From NCBI GenBank assembly GCA_964346585.1, contig CAYFVQ010000219.1, positions 1-17,215 of the forward strand: 17,215 bases of DNA. The letters are read 5' to 3'. The notes below the pieces were generated by a model. It was not told the origin of the DNA. It ran no database searches and saw only the letters and a list, made by a program, of their open reading frames with translations. The number at the start of each line of letters is the position of its first letter. Position 1 is the first letter of the stretch. Shown here one piece after another: positions 7,929 through 15,615 of this stretch. The translations under genes were made by a program, and so were the position numbers. Origin of the DNA: SOIA01 sp964346585. Lineage in GTDB: Bacteria; Acidobacteriota; Aminicenantia; Aminicenantales; Aminicenantaceae.

Positions 7929-9719
7929 ATGCTTAAATACGGATATGGTGGAAGAATTCTGAGAATTGACCTCACAGAACGCAGATACAGCGTAGAGGAA
8001 CTTGATCCATCCTGGATAAAACCTGTCATCGGTGGTCGGGCAGCCAACACCAAAAGGCTTTATGAAGAATTAGATCCGGATTGCGATCCTTTAGGAGCGG
8101 ATAACATCCTTATATTCGGCATCGGACCTCTGACAGGTTCCTTCCTGACAGCTTCAGCCTATTACACCGTCACCGCCAAATCCCCACTCACAGGAATATT
8201 AGGGGACTCAGCCGCAGGAGGGCAGTTTGCCGCGGAGATGAAACTTACCGGCTTTGACCAGGTCATCATAAGAGGCAAAGCGGATGAGCTTCTCTATTTA
8301 TTGATAACGGAATCGGGGGTGGAGTTTGAGGAATGTCCAGAATACAAGGGAATGATCATCACGGAAACAACAGAAGCCATTCGAAGAGACAGAAAGGACA
8401 ATTCCATACAGGTCGCTGCTATCGGACCGGCCGGGGAAAATCAAGTCCTCTTTTCCTCGATAGTTTCGAGCGGGAATCGGATGAACGGACGCGCAGGGAT
8501 GGGAGCTGTCATGGGGTCCAAGAATTTGAAAGCCGTGGCTGTGCGGGGGGCTCTCTCTGTCGATGTGGCTGATCCTCTGGCCTTTCTGTCCATGGTAGAG
8601 GAGATCGATAAGAACATACTGAGCCATAATGAATATGATAAGCGGTACCATATGGGCACGACCATGCTGATGAAGGATTTGAATAATATCGGCATCCTTC
8701 CGACCAAACATTTCCAGGAAGGAGTCTGCACCTACGTGGATGAGATATCCGGGCAGGCGTTGGCCCGCACCCATAAAGTGAAGAATAAATCCTGTTTCAA
8801 CTGCAATGTCCACTGCTCGCGGTATTATGTGGTCGAGGACCATGAGGCGGAGGGGCCTGAGTTCGAAACTCTTTGCAGTTTCACTTCCCGGATTGGCAAC
8901 CGTGATCTTTCCTTTGCCCTGGAGATGAATCAATATCTGAACCAGGTGGGGATGGATTCTATTTCGACCTCAGAAGTGATTGGGTGGATAATGGAATGCC
9001 AGGAAAGGGGACTTGTCCATCCTAAGGATCTGGATGGCCTGAGCCTGACCTGGGGCGAAAAAGACAAAATCCGGGAAGTCGTGGATAGGATTGTTTTCCG
9101 CCGCGGTGTCGGAGATAGACTGGCCAATGGAGCGACAAAATTGTCTAAAGATTTCAGCGAGGAAGCGAGAAAGTTGGTGATGCAGGTCAAAGGGCTGGAT
9201 GTGATCTGTGGCGATCCAAGGGGAATAAAGGCCTATGGCCTGACCTATGCCATAGCCTCCAGGGGAGCCGACCACTTGCGTGCAGAGCCGTATTTTGAAT
9301 TGACCAACCGAAAAGAGGAGGCGAAAAAGCGTTTCGGTACAGAAAAGGCGGCTGACCGGCTCGCAGAAGAAGGGAAAGCAGCTCTGGTGTGCTATTCTGA
9401 GAAGATTGCTCTTCTCACCGATTCTCTGACTATGTGCAAGAACGTCGGCCTCTGTATGGATGTGCTCAATTTTGAAAATACGTCCGCTCTTTTGAGATAT
9501 GGTACCGGAATAGACTATTCTCCCGAATATCTCAAGAAAATATTAGAAGACCAGATTACCATGGATCATCAGCTCAATAAAAAGTTTGGCGCAAAGAGGG
9601 AGGATGACACTTTGCCGGAAAGATTCCAGAAAGAGCCGTTGACAGAAGGCCCGACAAAAGGTTCGACCGTGGATATTCAGAGAATGGTCAAGGAGTATTA
9701 CAAGATTCACAAGTGGTAG
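7929..9719 (+). CDS. aor: Aldehyde:ferredoxin oxidoreductase (AOR family)
   Basis: A 596-residue protein, close to the usual AOR length of about 600. Family features run in order: GGRAAN near residue 35 and GPLTGSFLTAS near 66-76, in the pterin-binding N-terminal domain; the cluster motif SCFNCNVHC (Cys289, 292, 296); EGPEFETL (308-315); GMDSIST (341-347); and Cys503 in TDSLTMCK, the expected fourth cluster ligand. The family holds a bis-pterin tungsten (sometimes molybdenum) centre plus one [4Fe-4S] and oxidises aldehydes to acids while reducing ferredoxin. The RBS is GGAG (7917-7920), 8 bases before ATG, inside the ferredoxin gene. The downstream amino acid-type transporter suggests aldehydes derived from amino acids, which is inference. 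The exact substrate within the family (AOR, WOR or GOR type) is not resolved. Confidence 0.92.
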   Translation: MLKYGYGGRILRIDLTERRYSVEELDPSWIKPVIGGRAANTKRLYEELDPDCDPLGADNILIFGIGPLTGSFLTASAYYTVTAKSPLTGILGDSAAGGQFAAEMKLTGFDQVIIRGKADELLYLLITESGVEFEECPEYKGMIITETTEAIRRDRKDNSIQVAAIGPAGENQVLFSSIVSSGNRMNGRAGMGAVMGSKNLKAVAVRGALSVDVADPLAFLSMVEEIDKNILSHNEYDKRYHMGTTMLMKDLNNIGILPTKHFQEGVCTYVDEISGQALARTHKVKNKSCFNCNVHCSRYYVVEDHEAEGPEFETLCSFTSRIGNRDLSFALEMNQYLNQVGMDSISTSEVIGWIMECQERGLVHPKDLDGLSLTWGEKDKIREVVDRIVFRRGVGDRLANGATKLSKDFSEEARKLVMQVKGLDVICGDPRGIKAYGLTYAIASRGADHLRAEPYFELTNRKEEAKKRFGTEKAADRLAEEGKAALVCYSEKIALLTDSLTMCKNVGLCMDVLNFENTSALLRYGTGIDYSPEYLKKILEDQITMDHQLNKKFGAKREDDTLPERFQKEPLTEGPTKGSTVDIQRMVKEYYKIHKW

Positions 9720-9839
9720 GAATAAGTCACAGCCTTAAGGTCTTACTGAGAGTTGCTCATTAGGAATAGGCGGGGCTGAAAAATTCCTGGAATCGAATAT
9801 ACAGAGATAACAAATAGATAACATCGATGAAAGAAAAGG

Positions 9840-11195
9840 ATGAAGGAACAGATTAAAGCGCCAAAAAAGCGAGAGACCTTTACTTCCAATTTCGGTCTTC
9901 TGATGACCATGATCGGAGTGGCTGTGGGATTAGGTGCTGTCTGGCGCTTTCCTTACATGGTCGGGAAATTCGGCGGGGCCGCATTTGTTCTCTTTTACCT
10001 GATGGTTGTTTTTTTTGTCGGCATACCCGCGTTGATGGCCGAATGGACTCTTGGCCGCTACACCAGACGCGGCACTTTGGGAGCCTTTGAAAAAGGGGGA
10101 TTTCCCGGAGGGAAGTTTGTTGGGGCTTTTTTATTTTTTATTGTGTTCTGGGCTACAGGATACTATTCCAATGCTTTGGGCTGGGTTGGGTTTCACGGCC
10201 TGAGTGAATTGGTCAGTTTTTTTGGCCTGAAACTCAACGCATCCGCTATCCTCCCTCCGCAAGAAGGTTTTAACCTCACTTCTCTTCTTTTGCAGCTTTT
10301 GATGACAGCCGTTGTCATTTTTAGCTGTGGGATAGTCCTGATCAAGGGCCTGCGGAGGGGGATCGAGAAGACCAGCAAATGGATTGTCCCTCTCCTTTTC
10401 ACCATCCTTATCATCCTTATTGTCCGCTCAGTCACATTAAGAGGAGCGGGCGAAGGGATTAAATGGTATATAGGCGCTTTCCGTTTCAGCGAGCTCACTC
10501 CATCGGTCATGGCCGCAGCTCTCGGAATGGCTTTTTTTTCTATGTCGTTGGGCGGGACTTTTATGGTTATCTATGGTTCCTACTTGAACAAAGAAGCCAA
10601 TATTGTGAAAAATTCTGTGTTTACGGGGATTGCCGCATCAGTGGCCGGCCTTATGGCAGGATTTGCGATTTTTCCGGCAGTTTTTTCTTTTGGATTGGAA
10701 CCCAGCGACGGTCCGGGGCTTATCTTTCGGACATTACCAGAGACTTTCAGCATGATGCCCGCTGGCTCGTTGTTCGGGCTCCTCTTCTTTTTCGGACTTT
10801 TTGGAGCGGCTTATCTTTCCGATGTCGCCGCCTTTGAAGTCCTGGTGGGAGGACTTGTGGATAACACAAAAATTGAGAGGAAAAAAGCAGTGATTTTGAC
10901 CTGTCTTATTGTTTTCGTGCTGGCCATTCCTCCCATGATCAATTTCAAGATTTTTCTCCCTTGGGATTTAACTTTCGGCTCTGGAATGCAGGCCCTGGGT
11001 TCGCTTCTCGCCGTTATCACCGCAGTCTGGTGCGTGAGAAGATCAGATGCCTTGAAAGAATTAGCCGAAGGGAGAGGAAAACCTTTCCCTCTTTTCCTGT
11101 ATTGGTGGATGAGAGTCGTTATCCCTGTGGCCATCTTGTTCGTGGGGATCAACTGGCTTCTGGAATCCGTCTTCAAAATAACTATTTTTGGGTAA
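9840..11195 (+). CDS. Neurotransmitter:sodium symporter (NSS/SNF) family transporter
   Basis: A 451-residue LeuT-fold membrane protein with 11-12 predicted helices. TM1 carries IGVAVGLGAVWRFPYM (residues 25-40), TM6 FFSMSLGGTF (232-241), and TM8 GAAYLSDVA (322-330). Bacterial NSS proteins import amino acids or related compounds with Na+. By recalled alignment to LeuT, the Na1 ligand Asn27 is replaced by Ala33 and the Asn286/Asp position by Ala266. At the Na2 site Thr354 is Leu326, while the Ser355 equivalent is kept (Ser327). Sodium coupling may therefore be altered. An in-frame stop at 9828-9830 makes ATG 9840 the first possible start. AAAAGG directly abuts it, so translation may be weak. 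It lies 120 bases after the AOR gene on the same strand and may share its transcript. Confidence 0.88.
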   Translation: MKEQIKAPKKRETFTSNFGLLMTMIGVAVGLGAVWRFPYMVGKFGGAAFVLFYLMVVFFVGIPALMAEWTLGRYTRRGTLGAFEKGGFPGGKFVGAFLFFIVFWATGYYSNALGWVGFHGLSELVSFFGLKLNASAILPPQEGFNLTSLLLQLLMTAVVIFSCGIVLIKGLRRGIEKTSKWIVPLLFTILIILIVRSVTLRGAGEGIKWYIGAFRFSELTPSVMAAALGMAFFSMSLGGTFMVIYGSYLNKEANIVKNSVFTGIAASVAGLMAGFAIFPAVFSFGLEPSDGPGLIFRTLPETFSMMPAGSLFGLLFFFGLFGAAYLSDVAAFEVLVGGLVDNTKIERKKAVILTCLIVFVLAIPPMINFKIFLPWDLTFGSGMQALGSLLAVITAVWCVRRSDALKELAEGRGKPFPLFLYWWMRVVIPVAILFVGINWLLESVFKITIFG

Positions 11196-11297
11196 TTTGA
11201 GGAAAATCTAACTTATTTTTTTGCCCTTTCAGACTGTTCCAAGGCCCAAAAAAATTGCAGCATGGCTCATTGGAGAATTCTTTTAGATTCCGGATAG

Positions 11298-12350
11298 TCA
11301 GGCTACAGTCACTTCTTTTGAAAGGTAGACATCCTGGACCGCATGGATAATTTCTATGCCCTCCTTCATGGGTCTTTGAAACGCCTTTCTTCCCAGGATG
11401 AGGCCCATTCCTCCGGCTCTCTTGTTTATGACAGCCGTTTTTACTGCCTCCTGGAGATCGTCTTTTCCTGAGGCTCCTCCTGAATTGATGAGTCCCACTC
11501 TTCCCATGAAGCAGTTCGCAACCTGGTATCGGGTCAGGTCGATGGGATGGGATGTGGTGAGCTCGTCGTACATCAGAGGATGGGTTTTTCCGAAGCTCAG
11601 AGCTAAAAAACCGCCGTTGTTGGTTGGCTGTTTTTGTTTGATAATATCCGCCTCTATGGTCGCGCCCAGATAATTGGCCTGTCCGGTCAAGTCGGCAGAG
11701 CTGTGATAATCCACCCCATCTTTCTCGAATGCAGGATTTCGCAGATAGCACCAGAGGACAGTGAACAGCCCCATTTCGTGTGCCATTTGAAATGACCTGG
11801 AGACTTCTTCGATCTGCCTTCGCGACTCTTCAGACCCGAAATAGACAGTCGCGCCGACTCCTGCGGCGCCCATGTTGCTGGCTTGCTCCACAGAAGCGAT
11901 CATCCTCTGGTCGTATGAGTTGGGATAGGACAGCAGCTCGTTGTGGTTGAGCTTAACGATAAATGGGATTCTATCCGCATATTTCTTGGAAACCAGGCCC
12001 AATACGCCTAGAGTGGATGCCACGGCATTGCAGTCCGCTTCAACAGCGAGCTTGACAATATTCTCAGGATCGAAATACAGGGGATTGGGAGCAAACGAAG
12101 CTCCGGCTGAATGCTCCACACCCTGGTCAACAGGAAGAATGGAAAGATACCCTGTTCCCTTCAAGCGGCCGTTATTAAACATCCTTTTGAGATTATCCTG
12201 AACATCCTTTGACCTGTCCGATAGACCAAAGACTCTCTCCACGAAGTCCGGGCCAGGAAGATTGAGGTAATCCTTGGGAATGGTCCGGCAGACGTGATTC
12301 AGAAGATCAGAGGTGTCTTTTCCCAGTATATCTTTTATATTGAGTGCCAC
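11298..12350 (-). CDS. fbaB: Class I fructose-bisphosphate aldolase (DhnA/FbaB type)
   Basis: 350 residues, the same length as E. coli FbaB. It has DQGVEH (Asp75), GATVYFGS (Tyr170, the predicted proton donor), ADIIKQKQ with the Schiff-base Lys238, and phosphate-binding NSGGASGKDD and LILGRKAF near the end. It cleaves fructose 1,6-bisphosphate to dihydroxyacetone phosphate and glyceraldehyde 3-phosphate in the cytoplasm, without a metal. The start codon is GTG (12350), supported by GGAGG at 12357-12361, six bases away. It follows the phosphofructokinase gene by 95 bases on the same strand, so consecutive glycolytic steps are paired. It converges with the transporter gene. In some archaea and deep-branching bacteria, bifunctional FBP aldolase/phosphatases catalyse gluconeogenesis, but the sequence here fits the simple FbaB type. 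Confidence 0.92.
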   Translation of the reverse strand: MALNIKDILGKDTSDLLNHVCRTIPKDYLNLPGPDFVERVFGLSDRSKDVQDNLKRMFNNGRLKGTGYLSILPVDQGVEHSAGASFAPNPLYFDPENIVKLAVEADCNAVASTLGVLGLVSKKYADRIPFIVKLNHNELLSYPNSYDQRMIASVEQASNMGAAGVGATVYFGSEESRRQIEEVSRSFQMAHEMGLFTVLWCYLRNPAFEKDGVDYHSSADLTGQANYLGATIEADIIKQKQPTNNGGFLALSFGKTHPLMYDELTTSHPIDLTRYQVANCFMGRVGLINSGGASGKDDLQEAVKTAVINKRAGGMGLILGRKAFQRPMKEGIEIIHAVQDVYLSKEVTVA

Positions 12351-12445
12351 GTTCTTCCTCCTTTTTTTGTCCCCTTTTCTCTCAAGCCTTTTTTCATTTC
12401 AAAAAGCTTTGGCTGCGAACTTTTTTGGGATATTCCGCGTGTTTT

Positions 12446-13399
12446 TCAGGTCAGAATCTTGATCAGCCGGTAATACTGTGTGTAATCGATCTTTTTGGGC
12501 TGAATCACATGCTCCAAAGGGACAGTGATCAATTTATGCAGATTGAGGCTCACGCACTTGTCGGTCTGTCCATCCTTTAAAACCTCGACAGCATAGCTTC
12601 CCAGGCGAGCAGCCAGAATCCTGTCAAAAGCTGTTGGAGTTCCTCCTCTCTGGATATAACCCAGAACGGCCAGCCGTGTTTCCAATCCGGCTTTCTTTGA
12701 TATGGTCTCAGCAATGGTGCTTCCTTTGGCTTTGCCTTCTGCAACGATTATGATCCAGCTCCTTTTTCCTGTGCGGCTTCCCTCTTCTATCTCCTTGCAT
12801 ATCCTTTCCATGTCCATTTCTTTTTCCGGAATGATGACTTCCTCACAGCCCCCGGCAAGGGCGACTTGAAGGGCGATGTAGCCGCAGTTACGTCCCATCA
12901 CCTCAACCACGAATACTCTTTCCAGACTCGTGGCAGTATCCCTGATTTTATCCAGAGCGTCGACAGCGACATTGACCGCGGTGTCAGCCCCGATAGAGAT
13001 ATCGATCCCGTTAAGGTCGTTGTCAATAGTGGCTGGTACTCCTATGACAGGAATCTTGTATTTGGCAGCCAGTACATGAGCCCCGGTCATAGAACCATTG
13101 CCTCCGATTACGATCAGGCCGTCGATCTTGTTTTCTTTTATGGTTCGTACAGCTTGTTTTTGTCCGGATTCAGTAAGGAATCCTTTGGAACGGGCCGTTT
13201 TCAGGATGGTTCCTCCCAGGTTGAGGATCCCGGATACCGAACGTCTATTCAGCTCGATAAGCTCCCCTTTGATCAGGCCATCGTAACCTTTGATCACTCC
13301 CATGACCTCTATATTATGATAAACAGCCAATCTCACCACTGCTCTCAAGGCTGCGTTAACTCCAGCGCAGTCTCTAGTCAAGATCCCGATTTTTTTCAT
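12446..13399 (-). CDS. pfkA: 6-phosphofructokinase family protein with atypical nucleotide loop
   Basis: The start is placed at ATG 13399 (MKKIGILT), giving 317 residues, the normal PfkA length. The frame is open 57 codons further upstream, but that stretch has no family similarity. AAGGAAGG lies about 8 bases before the ATG. Fructose-6-phosphate-side residues are intact: TIDND (Asp126, Asp128), MGR (Arg170), Glu221, Arg242 and QRGGTP. The donor side differs from E. coli PfkA. The first loop reads LTRDCAGVN, two residues shorter than LTSGGDAPGMN and lacking the Gly pair. GGDGS, the ATP/Mg site, is GGNGS (Asn101). Donor specificity (ATP, PPi or other) or activity could be changed. The gene is upstream of the aldolase, which supports a glycolytic role. 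Confidence 0.88.
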   Translation of the reverse strand: MKKIGILTRDCAGVNAALRAVVRLAVYHNIEVMGVIKGYDGLIKGELIELNRRSVSGILNLGGTILKTARSKGFLTESGQKQAVRTIKENKIDGLIVIGGNGSMTGAHVLAAKYKIPVIGVPATIDNDLNGIDISIGADTAVNVAVDALDKIRDTATSLERVFVVEVMGRNCGYIALQVALAGGCEEVIIPEKEMDMERICKEIEEGSRTGKRSWIIIVAEGKAKGSTIAETISKKAGLETRLAVLGYIQRGGTPTAFDRILAARLGSYAVEVLKDGQTDKCVSLNLHKLITVPLEHVIQPKKIDYTQYYRLIKILT

Positions 13400-13427
13400 A
13401 GGCGTGGCCTTCCTTTTTTGATTTATC

Positions 13428-13433
13428 ATTATA
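13428..13433 (-). promoter_or_regulatory. Candidate -10 box for the phosphofructokinase-aldolase pair
   Basis: A consensus TATAAT on the minus strand lies 29 bases before the ATG at 13399, with a start predicted near 13421. No good -35 hexamer is seen at 16-18 bases, so the promoter is weak or activator-dependent, or the box is a chance match. Confidence 0.3.
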
Positions 13434-13514
13434 TCCAATTTGCATCCAGAACCATAATGTTTTGTTCCCCTCCAAATCATTTTCCTAAAGATTGATTCGT
13501 CTGAAGAAAAAAAA

Positions 13515-14237
13515 TCATGATTCAAACTGCTCGACGAAAGATCTTTTTTTCCAGAAAATGTAAGCAGCAAGAGAATACATGATGGCCAGTCCGATCCCGA
13601 ATTCCGTGGTAATATAATTCGTAATACCTGTATTCTCAGTCAGTGGATCAAAAAATCCTTGAATAAAGAGGTTATTGCCAGTGTGAAGAAAAACAGCCGT
13701 CCACATGCTTCCTGATTTGATCCTCATCCAGGTATAGATAAATGATGAAGCAACGATCATGATTGTAAAACAGGGAATAGAGTATAAGGCCGGAGTTCCA
13801 CTATTGTAAGACATAAAGAGAATTCCAGGATAATGCGAGATAGCCCAGATGACTCCCACGATCAGGGATGTTCTCGTGTATGACGTTATCTTCGCCAGTT
13901 CATAGGTGAAGAAACCACGCCACCCTATTTCTTCGCCCAGTGCATGTAGGCCTCCAACCAGAGTCCCGAAAAACAACAGGGGAATAATCGAAGCCCCGAT
14001 AGAAAGCGGTTCTTTAAATACAGGAAATGCCCGCGTAAGTATGTCCGGAATAATCTCAAAAGTCACTTTTCCCAAGCCTGAAATCCAGGTGAAGCCATAA
14101 ACGACAACACATAAGATTAAAGGGATGATATAACAGATGATATGATACCGGGTCTTTCCCCATCTCCATCCCATTTGACTGAGATTTTTATCAAAAATTA
14201 ATCGCGTCATCAGTGCAGCCACACCCGGAGCCCACAT
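13515..14237 (-). CDS. CPBP family (CAAX/Abi) intramembrane metalloprotease, frame-disrupted at its N-terminus
   Basis: The intact frame gives 240 residues with about six membrane segments and the CPBP motifs: GEEIGWRGFF (Glu102, Glu103, Arg107), ISHYPG (His135) and FLHTGNN (His185). These residues bind metal and form the active site in Rce1-like proteases, which cleave prenylated or other membrane substrates. The ATG at 14237 has no Shine-Dalgarno sequence. The frame stays open upstream of it and encodes IIQSRGLLFLSI, the expected family lead-in to MWAPG. The real start appears to be ATG 14371 in another frame (see 14243-14371). With one base restored the product would be 285 residues. The frameshift could be real, programmed or a sequencing error. 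The partner substrate is unknown. Confidence 0.85.
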   Translation of the reverse strand: MWAPGVAALMTRLIFDKNLSQMGWRWGKTRYHIICYIIPLILCVVVYGFTWISGLGKVTFEIIPDILTRAFPVFKEPLSIGASIIPLLFFGTLVGGLHALGEEIGWRGFFTYELAKITSYTRTSLIVGVIWAISHYPGILFMSYNSGTPALYSIPCFTIMIVASSFIYTWMRIKSGSMWTAVFLHTGNNLFIQGFFDPLTENTGITNYITTEFGIGLAIMYSLAAYIFWKKRSFVEQFES

Positions 14238-14242
14238 GATGC

Positions 14243-14371
14243 TTAAAAATAATAGTCCCCTGGACTGAATAATGTTAAGAAAAAGAGACAGTAGATAGCA
14301 GCTGAAAAGATGAGAAGAAGGGCCAGAAAAGTGAATAATTTAATCTTAATGTTTCTTTTTGTTTGCGGCAT
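14243..14371 (-). pseudogene. Out-of-frame N-terminal segment of the CPBP protease gene
   Basis: ATG 14371 is preceded by CTGGAG with 8-base spacing and encodes MPQTKRNIKIKLF followed by a hydrophobic helix (FLALLLIFSAAIYCLFF). This is the expected positively charged start and first TM of a CPBP protein. The frame then runs into TAA at 14243-14245. Adding one base to the A5 run at 14280-14284 (T5 on the coding strand) joins it smoothly to NIIQSRGLLFLSIMWAPG in the downstream frame. This reading explains why the downstream ATG has no RBS. Confidence 0.75.
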
Positions 14372-14458
14372 GTTATTCTCCAGATTCTTTTTTTGTAAAT
14401 TTTAAAATCATATTGTTTTGAATCTTAAAAACATCTTTTTCCCTCATCAATCCCACCA

Positions 14459-14490
14459 AAGTATTGATTTAAAAAACAATACTTAAGTAT
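14459..14490. promoter_or_regulatory. Palindromic operator candidate in the CPBP/LuxR divergent region
   Basis: AAGTATTG (14459-14466) and CAATACTT (14477-14484) form an exact inverted repeat around a 10-base AT-only spacer. The right arm continues into ATACTTAAGTAT (14479-14490), a perfect 12-base palindrome. The half-site AAGTAT therefore occurs three times in alternating orientation. It ends 17 bases before the -35 of the LuxR-type gene and lies upstream of the CPBP gene, in the position of an activator or autoregulator site. Confidence 0.5.
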
Positions 14491-14507
14491 GCTTTCGAGT
14501 CTCTTCA

Positions 14508-14536
14508 TTGACTCGGCTTTTTCATGATGCTATAAA
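14508..14536 (+). promoter_or_regulatory. Near-consensus sigma-70 promoter of the LuxR-type gene, probably leaderless
   Basis: TTGACT (14508-14513) and TATAAA (14531-14536) have an ideal 17-base spacer. The normal start distance of about 7 bases after the -10 falls on the ATG at 14543, and there is no Shine-Dalgarno sequence. Transcription would begin at or next to the start codon. Confidence 0.6.
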
Positions 14537-14542
14537 TCGCAT

Positions 14543-15523
14543 ATGCCGCATGTGATCGTGCTTTTTTTAGTGCTTTCCTTCACTGCAGGTTCTGTCTCTG
14601 TGGTCATGGCAGAACTCTACCGGAGAAGGTATCCCATGAGGACATTCTCAGGAATAAGAAATGCAGTTTTGGCGTTCAAACTGCTCACGTTCTGCAATCT
14701 GATATACATATACCAGAGATTAAATCTGGATCCCTCCCTAAGTGGAGGACAAAGAGAACTCCTATTCCATATTGCTCAGCTTGTTGGAACCCTACTGGTT
14801 TTTATCTATATATTCTTCCTGATCGTTTTTTTGCTTGATCTCTTTCAAAATCCAGTCTCAAAACAATTCAGGCGTTGCTACTGGCTTGCAGCCGCCATAA
14901 TTTTTGGTGCAGAATTCATCAGCGAGATAACTGATCTCTATATTTTCGGTGCCCCGCTTAACAATCTTATTAATTTTATTGTTAATGTTGGATCTAAAGC
15001 TTTTGTGGCTGGATTTTCCGTATTTGTCTTTTTGCGGGCGCACAATAAAAAAATAGTAAAATACCGAAAAATAGGCACACACATAACTGCATTTTATGCT
15101 CTTCTTTTTTTTCTTTTCTTTATCTTCTGGATCACCTTCTCATTAGACATAGTGCCGAGAATTTTTTCAAATCTCGCCATTTCTTCTCTCTTCCTTTTAT
15201 TCAATCTAGTCCCTCTTATTTATATGAATCCTCTATTGAAGATGTATCAGGTTACAGATAGTAGTGCGGACCAGGAAATTATCCTCAAAAGCCTGGATCA
15301 AAAATACGGAATTACAAACAGGGAAATGGAAGTCATAAAACTGATAGCCAGAGGAAACACCAATAAGGAAATCAGCGGCATCTTGTATATCGCTCTCCAG
15401 ACCGTCAAGGATCATAACCGCCGGATCTTCAGGAAATTAGGAGTGAAAAATAGAGTGCAACTTGTAAATTTGATCCGAAATATTCAAAAAACAGACATCA
15501 CGAGTCATTCATCATCAATGTGA
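14543..15523 (+). CDS. Seven-TM membrane protein with C-terminal LuxR-type HTH
   Basis: 326 residues. Seven hydrophobic segments lie at roughly 3-22, 42-57, 76-100, 112-129, 141-164, 181-203 and 208-229. A short linker follows, then a GerE/LuxR DNA-binding domain (about 254-312) with ITNREMEVIKLIARGNTNKEI, then TVKDHNRRIFRKLGVKNR. It is thus a membrane-bound transcription factor sensing an unknown signal through or within the membrane. There is no receiver, PAS or other known sensor domain. The start at 14543 is chosen because it completes TM1 and matches the promoter. A second ATG at 14636 has a good RBS (GGAGAAGG) but would delete TM1. It is divergent from the CPBP protease across a shared control region, so that gene is a candidate target. 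Confidence 0.85.
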   Translation: MPHVIVLFLVLSFTAGSVSVVMAELYRRRYPMRTFSGIRNAVLAFKLLTFCNLIYIYQRLNLDPSLSGGQRELLFHIAQLVGTLLVFIYIFFLIVFLLDLFQNPVSKQFRRCYWLAAAIIFGAEFISEITDLYIFGAPLNNLINFIVNVGSKAFVAGFSVFVFLRAHNKKIVKYRKIGTHITAFYALLFFLFFIFWITFSLDIVPRIFSNLAISSLFLLFNLVPLIYMNPLLKMYQVTDSSADQEIILKSLDQKYGITNREMEVIKLIARGNTNKEISGILYIALQTVKDHNRRIFRKLGVKNRVQLVNLIRNIQKTDITSHSSSM

Positions 15524-15615
15524 ATTTGCCCGGAGAAGGGATCGTGATTTACAAATCTGTCTCATTCTTATTCCGACATTTCTGCTGACCGTTTCTAATA
15601 GCCCCGAATTTTTCA

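Noticed and set aside
8298..8933. 211-codon minus-strand frame
   Set aside because: It is antisense to the AOR gene, whose motifs are complete; no RBS or family match.
9827..9856. Tiny ORF (MKEKDEGTD) overlapping the transporter start, possible leader peptide
   Set aside because: No RBS, no codon pattern typical of attenuation and no terminator hairpin nearby.
11200..11297. Possible terminator between the converging transporter and aldolase genes
   Set aside because: T- and A-runs are present, but the only stem (AGC/GCT around CAT) is three pairs, too weak to call.
13400..13570. N-terminal extension of the phosphofructokinase frame
   Set aside because: The 57 extra codons overlap the CPBP 3' end and resemble nothing in the family; the canonical MKKIGILT start at 13399 has an RBS.
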